This document shows, in pieces, positions 28,301 through 39,593 of a DNA stretch of 64,000 nucleotides. The position numbers and the translations under genes were made by a program. Under the pieces are notes generated by a model. It was not told where the DNA came from. It was given only the letters and a program-made list of their open reading frames with translations, and searched no databases. Each line of letters opens with the position of its first letter. Positions within the stretch are counted from its first letter, which is position 1. Source of the stretch: Ciona savignyi (lineage: Eukaryota; Chordata; Ascidiacea; Phlebobranchia; Cionidae); NCBI GenBank assembly GCA_000149265.1, contig CH002671.1:272294-336293 (forward strand), read 5' to 3'.

Positions 28301-31300
28301 GAAACGGAACACTTCCCAAGTCAATTATTCATCTTTTAAAAGCATTTCCGACGCGTTCGAACGACACCGCTTAGTTATAAGTACCAATGCACAAAGAAAA
28401 CAGAGTAAACCAACCTGTATTCTCGTCTATGTTGAAGATTCCAAGTCCGGTACCATCGACGATAGAGTATCCCGACGAGTTTTCGGGCTGTGTTATATCC
28501 TCATCAACAGCAGTGGCTATTCCAACTGTTACGCCGATTGCGGCATTTTCGAGAACATCAAATTTCACTTCGGGTAGATCGAAATAAGGAGCGTTTAAGT
28601 TCCTATTGACAGGCACAACCTCCACTTCAATGTAGCACGTCGCCACCCGATAGTTAGAATCCCTTGCTCTTGCAGTAATGTTATAACGAGTTTTTAGCCT
28701 ATAATCAAGTCCGGCTGAAATCCGAATATAACCGGTTCTCGGGTCGACATTAAACTTAGGTTCTCCCGCGTGAGCACGGTTTGAAACTCCTGCAGTGAGC
28801 GAGTAACGCACCACAGAGTTTTCGGGCGAATCGGGATCGGAGGATTGCAAACGGAAGACCACAGTTCCGACTGGTAGGTCCTCCGTAACTTTGATCCGGA
28901 AGATAGATTGATGGAATCGAGGAGGGTTGTCGTTGACATCTGTCACGTCGATCAAAACTAACGCAGAAGATGAAAGTGGAATTTTGCCACCGTCCGTGGC
29001 GGTGACGGTCAATCTGCAGAAAATATATTTGTTTTTTTTGTATAAACAATTCTTTATCGCAAGAAAAAATTAAGTGAAATTTAGATCATATATATGTATA
29101 GAATGCATTATCTTACCTGTATTCTGATGTGGACTCCCTGTCCAATCCTTCGATGACTTTTATGAACCCAGTTGTTTTATTAATTGAGAATTTTTCACCA
29201 CCCATAGCGGAGGACAGGCTGTAAGTTATATTCGCATTTCGACCGACATCGTGATCAGTGGCCCAAATATTTTGCTGGATCACAAATCCAACTCTTACGT
29301 TTTCCCGTAGACGGAATGCGTAATGCGTCTGACCGAAATACGGAGCGTTGTCGTTGATATCTGTTACTGATATGAAAATTCGGGCGGAAGATGTCTTTGA
29401 AGGAGATCCCAAATCGGATATTGAGACAGTTAGATTGTAACTGCTTGTTCGTTCCCTATCCAGTGGTTTTACGACCGAGACGGCGCCATTTTCTGTGTCG
29501 ATGGAAAAGCAACTGTCGCTGTTTCCGTCCGTGATCGTAAACCACAGTTTCCCGTTAAACCCATGGTCTCGATCGAAAGCTTGTACTTTTGTAACCGATG
29601 TTCCTACTGCGGTATCCTCAGGAATGTGGATATTGCTCCAAGCGCCTGGCCTCACCTGTGGACGGTGTGTATTTGGTATCTGTGATGTTCTGTTGACGTT
29701 TGAGCTGGCAGCAATGTTCTTTCCCGAGTTTGAACTGAGAAGTCGCAAATTCAAGCTCTCTTCGTACCTTTCTACCCGACCGGTCTTTCCGCATTTATTG
29801 GTCGTGCCATCCATCGACGAAATAGTAATGTTTGTGAATACTACATCTGACGTAAGCTGGCCATCGGTGGCAACAATCTCAAGATTGTACACTGTCCCAA
29901 TTCTTAGTCGGCCTGGATTGGATCGAAGCGTTAGCAAGCAGGTCAGATCCTCAATCTCAAACAAGTCCTTGTTCCCAGATAAGAGGCTACAAGTAACCGG
30001 GTCATGATCGATATCAACCGGGTTTAGCTGGACAAGTGGCGAGCCAGGAGTCAATGATGTTGACATCAAAATTTCGCAATCCGATTCGTCGAACATTGGA
30101 GCATTGTCGTTCATATTCGAGATTGTGACGAAAACAAAGCATTCGCTCTTTCGACTGAAAGGAGTCCCGCGGTCTGACGCTCTCACACGCAGCTTATACG
30201 ACGTTCGCATCAGGTCGTAATCTAGTGTTTGTGTGGTGGTGATTGTGCCGTTTATTGGGTCGATCGTGAATTTGTCAGGATTACCAAGTAAAGTGTAAAA
30301 CACGCTGCCGTTATTCCCTGCGTCCTCATCTTCGGCATGGATTTGGATCACCAGGCCACCAACAGGTGTGCTCTCCGACATTTCAACTCTATACGAGGTT
30401 TTAGTAAACATAGGATCATGGTCATTTGAGTCTTCTACGTCGATAACAACAGTTGTTGTGTTCCGTGCATCCCCTAACACGAGACTGATGTTTGTAGCAG
30501 CGATTGTTAATGAATATCTGGATTTAGACGCGCGGTTTAGCCGCCTTCTTGTCGTGATAAGTCCAGTTTTTTCGTGAACTTTAAAAGTTTTTCTGCTGTT
30601 GCCGGAAAGTAAGGCGAAGCGGATGGAATTAGGGTTCCCAGCAACCTCAACAAATCCAACTTGGGTGTGCGGAGGACTCGCTTCACTCACACGCATCTTG
30701 AACACGTCCTTCTTGAACTTCGGAATAAATGAATCTCGATCATAAAGTTGAATTTGAATCGCGACTCTTGAGCTGCGAGGGGGCAGTCCGTTGTCTGACA
30801 CCTCCACTGTAAGATTCATAACTCCATTAATCGGTGGTGGAACTCTAGAAAATACAATTCGCTTTTCGTTTCGTTTGACCCCAGGTTCGACTTCAAATAG
30901 CCTCTCTGGGTCACCTTTGACGATCCGTGTGTACGCGATATCACCATGGCGGCCAGAATCAGGGTCCGATATTTTCAGAGTTGCGCAAGTTATTTTATTA
31001 GGTCCGGATTCGGTAAAAGCAGCTGGGTTTTGGAGCATAGATATTTGAGTTACTAAAATCTTCGGTGCATGGGCATTTACAGATTTTACATCGACAGTTA
31101 ATTTCGTCTCCTTGGGATAGGCGGTTCCAGACAAGGCCGCTTTACGATCTATGGCGGTTATCTGCATAGAGTGTTGCTTCTGTGCTCTCCGAGATATCTC
31201 CCCGGTCAGAATAACTCTGCCCGTGGTTGGATGAATTGCGAAGTTACCGGTGTTGCCTTTTAAGCTATAATAGAAGCGCGTATTGTCCGGGTCCCTGTCG

Positions 31301-31782
31301 GAATCGGTGGCTGTAACAACGGTTATAGTAGATCCAATAGGCGTGTCTTCTCCTATTGATACTGAGTACGGCTGGGGCGGGAACAGCGGTTGGAAATCGT
31401 TCGCATCCACCACGTGAACACGTATGGTGCATTGAGTTTCTGATCTTTGGTCGGATGACATGGCACGAATCTGGATTTCTCGGTCGCTGTTTAACGTACC
31501 CGACCACAAGTCTATGAATATAAAGTTGCCGCTCAATCGAGGCCGCACTTCAAAATCAATCCCACCGCCTAATACGCTGTAGCGAACTCCTTCGGTGACT
31601 GGAGACCACCACATGCCCATCATGGTTGAACTTTCGACGCGGGCTTTACCGGTGGCGGCTCTTTCCTGGACCCTTGCGCTGTACGAAGGTTGCGTGAACT
31701 CAAACCCATTCCAACCTGCTGGTGTTACATTGGGCAGGAGAACGAGTGCAAACAAAAAGCTTGCAAGTTTTGGAAAATACAT
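1386..31782 (-). CDS. FAT1/2/3-like: FAT1/2/3-type giant cadherin, N-terminal part (12 exons, 3' end outside window)
   Basis: Atypical cadherin for calcium-dependent adhesion and planar polarity at the cell surface. Exons, 5' to 3': 31782-29117, 29013-28415, 24497-24323, 23987-23857, 10193-10126, 5484-5327, 5101-4951, 4732-4489, 3157-3018, 2510-2294, 2085-1985, 1593-1386. All have GT/AG borders and compatible phases. The start ATG (A at -3) precedes a signal peptide (residues 1-22, hydrophobic [11 protein letters not shown]). Repeat ends show DxND-type motifs near residues 127 (DAND), 451 (DSND), 556 (NMND) and 808 (DIND), with weaker ones at 235, 347 and 656. Later exons add VTDVND, VGNVND, TDENDN, IGDLND and IGDVNE. 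LDRE motifs occur throughout. FEFTQPSY, an REI segment and DANDFQPLF near the N-terminus resemble vertebrate FAT1-3 rather than FAT4 or Dachsous (from memory). The last visible exon ends in phase 1 inside repeat 15. EGF, laminin-G and cytoplasmic parts must lie beyond the left edge. Confidence 0.88.
5485..10125 (-). other. FAT intron (4.6 kb)
   Basis: Intron between the exons ending at 10126 and starting at 5484; both exon borders are phase 0 and the cadherin repeat reads through. Apart from the hAT-type MITE at 7131-7246 I recognise nothing in it. Open frames such as 8980-9297 lack an ATG start and resemble no family. Confidence 0.6.
7131..7246. mobile_element. Non-autonomous hAT-type MITE, 116 bp
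   Basis: The left end reads CAGGGTTGGGCAACTTC. The right end, on the opposite strand, reads CAGACATGGGCAACATAC, so the two form imperfect terminal inverted repeats of the CAGGGGTGGGCAA type known from hAT elements. The flanks are CGTTTGTG (7123-7130) and CGTGTGTG (7247-7254), an 8-bp target duplication with one mismatch, as hAT transposases make. The interior carries GGCGGGCC motifs in both orientations, is GC-rich against the AT-rich intron, and has no coding capacity. It sits in a FAT intron. Confidence 0.8.
10194..23856 (-). other. Very long FAT intron (13.7 kb)
   Basis: Intron between the exons at 23987-23857 (ends phase 1 after SSTG) and 10193-10126 (starts GC ATC, reading on as [12 protein letters not shown]). 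It is unusually long beside the 200-900 bp introns of the other genes here. The only item I can name inside is a tRNA-like relic near 15136-15208. The open frames in it are short, mostly lack an ATG and match no family I recognise. A nested noncoding gene or enhancers are possible but not visible by eye. Confidence 0.6.
15136..15208 (-). repeat. tRNA-like relic or SINE head
   Basis: On the minus strand there is a perfect B-box (GGTTCGACCCC) inside a pairable T-arm (CTTGG/CCAGG around a 7-nt loop). Upstream is CTGCTAATC, which resembles the tRNA-Ser(GCT) anticodon loop, flanked by pairable CTGTA and TGCAG. The acceptor stem pairs poorly, so it is a relic or SINE head rather than a sound tRNA gene. 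Confidence 0.35.
24498..28414 (-). other. FAT intron (3.9 kb)
   Basis: Intron joining IDENTG (exon ending 28415, phase 1) to [11 protein letters not shown] (exon starting 24497). Nothing further recognised inside. Confidence 0.6.
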
Positions 31783-33689
31783 TTTTGGTCAGATGATTGT
31801 GTAATTCTCTCACGGTTGCTGTGAGCATAATGTGAAAGAAATTGGCTTTGATTCTTGTTCGTTGGGATCTGTTGCCTCAGCGGCTATTAGATCCAACATA
31901 TTAACACTGCGATACTCATTTATAAGTCATTAAAAATCTTCTAATCCTGTAAAAGGCAAGAAATGTGCAAGTTTTACTCGAGCATCGCACAGAGAGGAGT
32001 AGGTTAATAAAACAACAATCAGAGAACGGTTTGCCACGGGTCGAAGTGCAAACTTAGAAAATCTAAGACCTTTTACCAATGTAAATACACAGATTTGAGC
32101 CTCTAGTCTTGGAAGCGTTTGCTACTGAGTTTCGACAGGGAAGTTAACCGGTTAATTATGCACTTCGATAAACCTAATTAAACATGCCCGTCAGGGCAAA
32201 GGTTTTAAACTTACGAAAGTTACGCAATATTTTTGACAACTAAACCTAACACAGTACGTCTCTAATGCCTTGATGATTAACTATCTCAATGAACTTTATA
32301 AATACCATCGTCGATTTAAATAAATAATCCCTGCAGATATTTCTAATGAGCCGTATAAGCCTTTATGTGTTACGTATCGATTAGCGATACCCTATTTAAT
32401 CTGTGAACTGGAACTTGTCTGGCACAGACTTCAAATCTCGAATATTTAGAGTTTTACCTTATAAACTAGAATTCAACCGAATTCCTTTACGTCGAATATT
32501 TGAAAGCACTTCGGCCGGAAATCAGCAACGAAATTCCCGTAGAAGTTTCTGCTGCTTTGACCGAGAGCGTTTTACTTACTAATCTACCTTTAAGACACAT
32601 TACCTGTCTGATACAACGGAACAAAACATGCTGACAAAAAGTTCCAGAATCACTGCTTTTAAAAGACGTAACTACAGCTCTGTCAGCACTCGTTAATTGG
32701 ACAGCTACTCGCCCGTACCCTACCACTCAGCGTTTAAACTGCTGAATGAATCTCTTTTCGAGTTCTGCCGGTCGCTCGTGTGTGATTACGTCACATTGAG
32801 TAAACCAAGCGTGACGGCGAATGCCCGCGAGGGATGACTCGGCGACAGAGCACAAGAGCGACATGCAGCGGGATGAATTTAAAACTAAAGAAAACGTTCG
32901 AAGACGTTTTTTTTCTATATTTTATTCCGTTATGGGAGCTATTACGGACCGGTGCAACACTCACGTGGTCAACTGAGGAATTGGATGCTGTTTCGGAGTT
33001 CGTTAACGCGCCACTTTGGAATTTTAAATAAAAGGCCGACTTAATGACTAATAAGATTCGAACAATGCCCTAGTAAAAAACTATATGTGGCATGACATAT
33101 TGCATCTTTCGCCAAATATTATTTCTATCTCTTTAATGCAAACTGGCCTTACTAAAAGGGCTCTCACTTAAAAACTTGAAACAGGAATTTTTTAAAAATT
33201 CAAATTTTGCTTAAAAATCGATCTTATATCGTCTAGCTTAATTCAACTATTATAATTAAACAGCCGCTTTCTTCATAACTGAGCGTAAGAGCTGATTGCA
33301 ATTTTATTGAACGATGTACATGTTAAATTGTGACGTTTATATCTGTTTTGCCTTTTTTCAGCTTCATGGATAGTCGGTCGTGTTCCGATGGGAACTAATT
33401 TTGCTTTTACTTTGTTTTTTTTTGCATGTCCGGTCGCCAGGTCATTGGGAAGAACGCTTATCAAATTAGGTTGAAACTTTCAGGAATCCCAACTGGCATT
33501 CCCATAGTTTGTCTCGACTTTTATTTTTGTAAAGGCCCAACTAATCATAAATCTAATCCTATTATGCGTATAAATGAAGTAAAAACAAAAAAACTAAATT
33601 CTCCTGAAATTTGTGATCAGTTACACTTACGTTTTAAAAAGGAAAAAATGTCTAATTGAGTTAAATCTTTTGTTGGTGTTAGCTAATAT

Positions 33690-34260
33690 GGGTCATGTTA
33701 TCTAACAATTCTTAAAGTTTCAATCCGATTTAACCACTCCTTGTTGGAGGGGCGACATGGCATGACCATGGTATGGATACAAATATTAATTTTTATGGTA
33801 TTTCCCCAAGTAAATTTTGAATTGTTTTTTTGTGGTACAATAGGGGATAAACATGACTCTATCAAATCTATTTAAAATTGGGTCCAAGCTGTTAAGCGCT
33901 ATAGTAAAAATGTAAATTTATGAAAAAAAGTTTGACTTAGTTATTTACTGTACCGGGAAATCCCCTAGGATTATCAACCAACATTTTTTGTTTATCAACC
34001 AACATTTTTATAGCTACGGATGTAATCTAACAATTCTTAAAGTTTTAATCCGGTGGGGTCAAAAAATACCGTTTTAGTTTTTAACGTCCTAGTGGAATTT
34101 CCCTTGATTTATCAATCAAAATTTTGGTTTCTGCATATCTAGACCATGTTGTCTATAACAAATAAAAGTTTTAGTTTTATTGCGATTCCATAACCGCTTC
34201 TGGTAGATGCCGAGGCGTCATGCCATGCCTGTCACAATCATAATTTAGAAACATACATCA
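33690..34260. repeat. Diverged internal repeats (unclassified)
   Basis: A 20-bp sequence, TCTAACAATTCTTAAAGTTT, is identical at 33701-33720 and 34026-34045, and a looser version follows near 34150. TTATCAACCAACATTTTT occurs twice almost back to back (33971-33988 and 33992-34009), with a degenerate form near 34110. GGGGCGACATGGCATGAC (from about 33750) and GAGGCGTCATGCCATGCC (about 34210) also look related. This suggests an old tandem or mosaic repeat. I see no ends that would name a transposon family. Confidence 0.5.
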
Positions 34261-35448
34261 TTTTTAGGATGTTTTTCTAGATATTATTTTTGGTTATTCA
34301 AACTGGCAAAGCGGTGGCTACCGCACTAACATTTTACCAAATCTGATCAAAATTGGACCCACACAGGCATCGATCGAACACCTTTGTATCATGACCAAAC
34401 AAATAAACGTTCATATGATACAGTTTATTGTTCGCTAATAAACCTAAAACTAACCCAGGGAGCTAACAATGCAATATACGACGAGCTGCAATAAGAAAAT
34501 GCGGCAAGAACGAAAACGTGATTTGCAATCGCAAAATACATAGTAACGATACAATTACAGGTAATTATGCTTTTGAAAAGTGCTGTCAGATTAAATGTGG
34601 CGAGGTTTCATCTTAAGCGTAACATGCGAGAGACAGTTTTTCCTGGACTGATTTGTTCACAATTATCGCGATAAATTGGTATTGGATGTATAAACAAAAG
34701 TATCGATAATTGTGACAACGGACGAGTTGCCAAAACAGCTAATGTTTTGTTAATGTATGGTATACTTTGTGCAAGCCATTCGTTTCATCTGGGCAGAAAT
34801 AACGCCATCAAATAAGCAAATGGTCCATGTAAGTACAAGATGCGATAAAAGGCAATGATGTTTGAATAAAACAGGTTGATTTCGATGGCATGTTTCTATC
34901 TACACAATGTGATTTCATAACGTTATGAAAAGAAGAGCGCGTACCGAAAATCAAAACAGTAAATCCGACACTTGCAGAAAGAGCAACTATTAAACACCAA
35001 ATAAAAAAGTTTATTCCAATGTCCTTTAACCTTTCATTTCCTGGTCTACAATCTACCCTCGTTATCGCATTCTCAAAAATATGTAATCGTAATTAAACGG
35101 TACAGAGATAAACAAGATATTGGTCTAATACTGCGCGTTAGTAAGTTTCACAATTTTTAAACATATTTTTTATACTTTTATGTAAAAAATGATACAAAAT
35201 AAAAAGACACATTACTTCGATAATATCAGACAGCTCATATAAAAGTGAATCGCCAATAAAAATATCCTACAGTACGGATGGAATAACTTTAGTTACAATC
35301 TAACCAACACTGTACATTGCAATAAAACCGGCATACATTATGGAGAATTAAAAGTTTTGTCGTAATTGTTTAAAACAAACAATAGTGTAATTGATTTGTA
35401 TGTATAAGTACCGCTTGTGTGATTGTATAAAATTCATCTATTTTTTTA

Positions 35449-35554
35449 ACCGGGCTACGATTCGAACCCATGATGGGCTCGTCACCAATACCGTTTTAGT
35501 TTATATCGAAATCTCTATACGTATTGGTCGTGTTAACCATTCGGCCACACGTCC
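35449..35554 (-). repeat. tRNA(Ser/Leu)-like element, copy 1
   Basis: On the minus strand the A-box region reads TGGCCGAATGGTTAACACG and the B-box GGTTCGAATCG, both typical of class II tRNAs. Between them, CCAATAC and GTATTGG (35485-35491 with 35521-35527) pair perfectly around a long loop in the anticodon-arm position. A CCCA/TGGG hairpin follows where a long variable arm would be. The acceptor stem does not pair well. It is a tRNA-derived SINE head or a tRNA pseudogene with an intron-like insertion. A second copy lies at 52160-52263. Confidence 0.55.
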
Positions 35555-35607
35555 AATACAGTTCATCCATTTACTGGGGAAGCAGCAAGTTAGATCACCA
35601 CTGCCCA

Positions 35608-38600
35608 CTAGTGGCGGTAGTAATAGTTAACCCCCATGTGGCTGTCTTCCTCTCTGTGCCGATCGTAGCTGCTGGCGGAGTCCATCATGTAGTCGAGTTC
35701 GATGTCCTTGGATGCTCTGCGCGCACGACTCTCGTCACGATTGCTGACCACATAGGGTGGGGGTCCGTTGACGGAGGTGGGGCCGCTGCGGACCGACCGG
35801 GGCACTATCGGGGTGGTTGAAACTTGAGAGGGGGCAGCAGTGGAAGGGGCGGGGTGAGCACGGGGGCTGAATTGTTTGCGGGTTAAATCACAGTAGCTGT
35901 TGGTCAGGATCATGATAAAGTTGACCTGGAAATACGATGGATAATTAATTGAAAATAACTAATGTTGGAGCTTTTTTAAGTTAGGTTTGTTCCACTTATA
36001 CTTCTTTAAAGAGCGCCAATGATTAGTGTGCTAAATTAGAGTGATGCAAATAAACAACGCTTCTAGCTTGATGTAGCTTTATCTACAAGGTAATTATTCA
36101 GGAATCGACTATCATCCAAAGTTTTGCTATACATCACAAAAATAAATACTTGAAAAAAATTGTTGCTTTATAGTAAAAGATGTTTTGTTGTAATAAAAAT
36201 TGGATACAGACCTTTATCTAGTTTCGATTCTACTACTTAATTGGGCGTTTTATTAAAAAAAGAATTTTGTAAAAAGTGTGGACCTACTTATTTAGTCAAG
36301 TGTTTAGTGTACGCTTAAAAAAAGTTCTTGTACACACTTCCAATACCCACCATTGCTATTATATTGAGCAGGCATCCACTAAAAGCCACAAGCATATACT
36401 GGTAGACCACATAGTAGTTTTGACAGTATTCATCTAGTTTTCCATAACCTTCCATGTTATCACCAGGACCGCATATTTTACCAAATGCTGGTTCCTGTGT
36501 GTTCTTGTACATCATAACACCTGGAAGGATAATTAAAACTTAATTTTGGAAATCAAAACGCAGGACAGAGTTACAAAACAATATCGGTGTACGAATTTTT
36601 TAACACCGTTTTCACCCTACCCAGAATAAATAAAACACATTCATACATGTTATATACTGCCCCATATGTAAATGCTTGTAAAGTGGTCTTTAAGATATTA
36701 TCTATATAGGAATTTTAAGATATTATAATGGGTTTGGGTACCAGGTGCTTAATTTGCATGTTCAACTTTACAATTATAATTTGTACACAACACTCACCGA
36801 GCTGAACAAGGTCGACACAAATGGATTTCAACACTCCAGTGCTGAAACCCCGCTCATTGAGATCAGAGCATCGTAGCATCACAATGCGATAGTAATACAC
36901 TCCCAGTGTTGTGAATGCAAGAAAAAATACCCATCCGAGTATCAAGATGTATGTCACTGCGATCAGCTGGGAAATTGTTTAAAAATTGATTATTTGTGCT
37001 TTCTTAAATGTACTAGCCATATTCGTATCATGTTATAGGTAATTAAATGCAATATATGGCCATTCAACAGTCTTGAGCTATGAGGTTGTGTGATGGAAAG
37101 CAATCATGTGTTGATCAGGTTTGTCCTTTCTTTAAAAAGTTGAATATAGTGACTTAATGGGTTGAATAAACACCAGTAGCAACATTTCTATATGGTATTA
37201 ATATAATGCAAAAGCTTCAGTAATCCAAATGTGGACACAAGGCATAACCGAATTTTTACCACTCATGGGAATAACCAGGATTATCTATCTAAGCATGAGG
37301 AAAAGTTAGCGTTGCCTCACGTTGGTAAATTAAAATATGACCAATAGTCCTACCCAATGTGTTACACACTACACACAGACAAATGAATTTAATGATGGAT
37401 CCAATGTCTTGCAGTTTAACCCCATGCATGACTTTATTTGATATAAAAAAGTAAAAAATACAATTTAAATTAAAAAAAATATTTAGGGCCTAGTTTGTAT
37501 GTACCGCTGCTGTTACGCATATGCCCGAGCTTGAAGTTTTGCACGATCGTTTTTTCGATGCTAATGCTCGGGATGACTTGCGATTATCACATGCTAACAC
37601 AATCGTGAATATCAGCATGAACGGGATTAACCCATAAAATGAATATTTGATGCCTTGGAAACTGAAAATTAACAAAACCATGCAATTTATAAATTCACAC
37701 AGAAATAATACCAATATGAAAAGTAAAATTAAATAGAAAAAAAACATAAAATTATAAAACATTCATGAAAAAAGACCAAACAACAGGCTATTTAGCTCTT
37801 TATATTATGACAGATTTAGATTAATATTTAAAACAAATATTATAAACAGGAAGTTACAATAGGAAAAAATTTGAACTTAGATGGATCAATTGGGGTAATC
37901 AGATCACAGGCGGATTAATGGGTTCTACCAAATTGAAGGAACGTGTCTATTATACACAACACANNNNNNNNNNNNNNNNNNNNNNNNNNNNNNNNNNNNN
38001 NNNNNNNNNNNNNNNNNNNNNNNNNNNNNNNNNNNNNNNNNNNNNNNNNNNNNNNNNNNNNNNCATTCCACATTTTTTATCTTAAGTGCATCAGGAAATA
38101 AAATAACTGTATAAAATATTAAAAACTTCCCACAGTTATCATAGAATTGGTATTTCCTGGGGGCTCAAGCAACTTCATGCAAAATGATACATAGCAAAAT
38201 CAAGATGCATAACAATCATTCACAAAACTCACACTTCTGGGACACGGTTTCCCAAATCATCTTTGTTCAAAGGAATAAACTGCGGGCGGAATGCATTGCC
38301 AGTGTACAAGTACTGTGGTGCCGGATGGTTTGCTGGATTACCAGCAAGTGGGCCGTGGTCCAGAAATAAAGTTATTGTTGCATCTAAAGCTGACCAACCA
38401 CCACCTGGAAATAACATTTTATTAGGTTAGTGAAGATAAAAATGGGTGGACCACTTTTTGTTCAACAGCTGGATAGTTTTAAATAACCTACGTAAGCTTA
38501 AAAATTTATTATGTATTGGTGGTGATTGTTTCTTAACAAAATATAACCTGAAAGCATATATAACCTATAAAATAATATATATATATAACCAAATTAACAA

Positions 38601-39593
38601 CCATTTTTGCATCCAACCATTTTTTAACTATTCTGTGAGAAAAACAACCACCGCATAGATAGATAAGGTGGTATAAGAAATACATTAACCAAAGTACAAA
38701 CCAAGAATAAATTAAATACCAATAAACATTGCTGTTCCCAACCAACAAAGCAAAACCGCAAAAGCTGTGGCGAATGGCATATTTCCAATAGTGACCAAGC
38801 AGTTGACACAACCATCACAACATCCTGGCAAATAAAAGTATAGAAATGTGGGTTTGTTTTATCTTGTTGTTCTTTTAGGTAAAGTTTTAAAGCTACAAAA
38901 CTGTTAGCAATATATAAAATAAAATTCAAATAGATTGTTTAATAAAGTAAAGTTAAAAACATTTTCCTATGAAAGAATTCAAAAACCAAAACCGGAAAAT
39001 TCTTAGTCATGTCACTATGTGCTTTGCTGAGTTCTAATTAGGACCTTACAAGCTAGGGCCCTATGGGATTGATGTGTCAATTTGATTCCTGGCAGGTGAA
39101 GAAATCATGAAGGACTTCTAATTTTCTAATAACGTGTGCCCAGGGTCCACTTGCTTAATTCAGTTCAATATGGAATGTTAAATGTTATTAGATGTTTCTA
39201 CTGTTTTAGTTCAACCCATTGATCCACTGGATTCTGACAATGTTTGTCAAATGTATTGCCATAGGAGTAGGACTCAACCGAATAGCTAGCGAACAAAATT
39301 CCGTTTAGCATTATTTGCCTAAAAAGGTGACACTCTAATCCCCTAAATTATTTGGCTACACAACTCTCTGGTATACCTGCATCTCTATAACGGACTTTTC
39401 GTTTCTTGCGTGGAGCCACTGTAGATGTTGCAGGAGTAGCGGTGGTCACTAGAGGATGACGGGCGGTTGAAACGCTATTTTCTCCATCATCATTCCGGTG
39501 GTCATAAAATTCTGTGACATCACCATTCCTATCGATGTTGTATCCTTTGTAGGACTGTGCTTCATCCAAATCATGTAAACTGTGCATTGACAT
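35608..39593 (-). CDS. M6: Proteolipid M6/PLP/DM20-family membrane protein
   Basis: Four-helix membrane proteolipid; vertebrate relatives (GPM6A/B, PLP1) act in neuronal and glial membranes. Exons, 5' to 3': 39593-39377, 38824-38720, 38404-38233, 37661-37505, 36966-36798, 36520-36351, 35925-35608; 435 residues, all junctions in phase. The ATG at 39593 is the first in frame. Helices lie near residues 86-107, 172-191, 218-243 and 314-337. The N-terminal CCDGCVNCL matches the CFECC..CLGG motif of M6/PLP. The second outer loop keeps four cysteines (250, 267, 290, 306), spaced like the two disulfides of PLP, and C-V-D-L-x-Q-L-G matches C-L-D-L-R-Q-F-G. Two internal exons of 157 and 169 nt equal the DM20 and PLP1 exon sizes as I recall them. 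Unusual features: an extra ~70-residue N-terminus, a longer first loop (exon 38404-38233) and a ~98-residue basic, Ser/Pro-rich tail. A 100-N gap sits in intron 3, where phases show no missing coding sequence. Confidence 0.88.
37885..37963 (+). mobile_element. SINE fragment cut by the assembly gap
   Basis: GGCGGATTAATGGGTTCTAC and AAATTGAAGGAACGTGTC match the middle of the full-length SINE at 47838-48125 (GGCGGATTATTAGG..AAATTGAAGTAACGT). It runs into the N gap, so repeat content probably caused the gap. It lies in intron 3 of the M6 gene. Confidence 0.6.
37964..38063. other. Assembly gap (100 N)
   Basis: Exactly 100 N, a conventional placeholder length, so the true size is unknown. The flanking exons of the M6 gene join in phase (GT|T gives Val), so the gap is intronic. 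Confidence 0.95.

Larger units (their letters stand above)
31783..35607. other. Spacer between the FAT start and the M6 3' end
   Basis: It holds the upstream region of FAT and the downstream region of M6. A TTACGTCA (ATF/CREB-like) site lies near 32785, about 1 kb upstream of the FAT ATG. A minus-strand AATAAA near 35008-35013 is a possible M6 poly(A) signal, about 600 bp past the stop. A diverged repeat block lies at about 33690-34260 and a tRNA-like copy at 35449-35554. No convincing gene was seen. The ATG-started frame at 33426-33659 resembles no family I know. Confidence 0.5.

Noticed and set aside
29495-30007. 170-residue plus-strand frame opposite FAT exon 1
   Set aside because: Antisense shadow of the cadherin exon, whose codon pattern keeps the opposite strand open.
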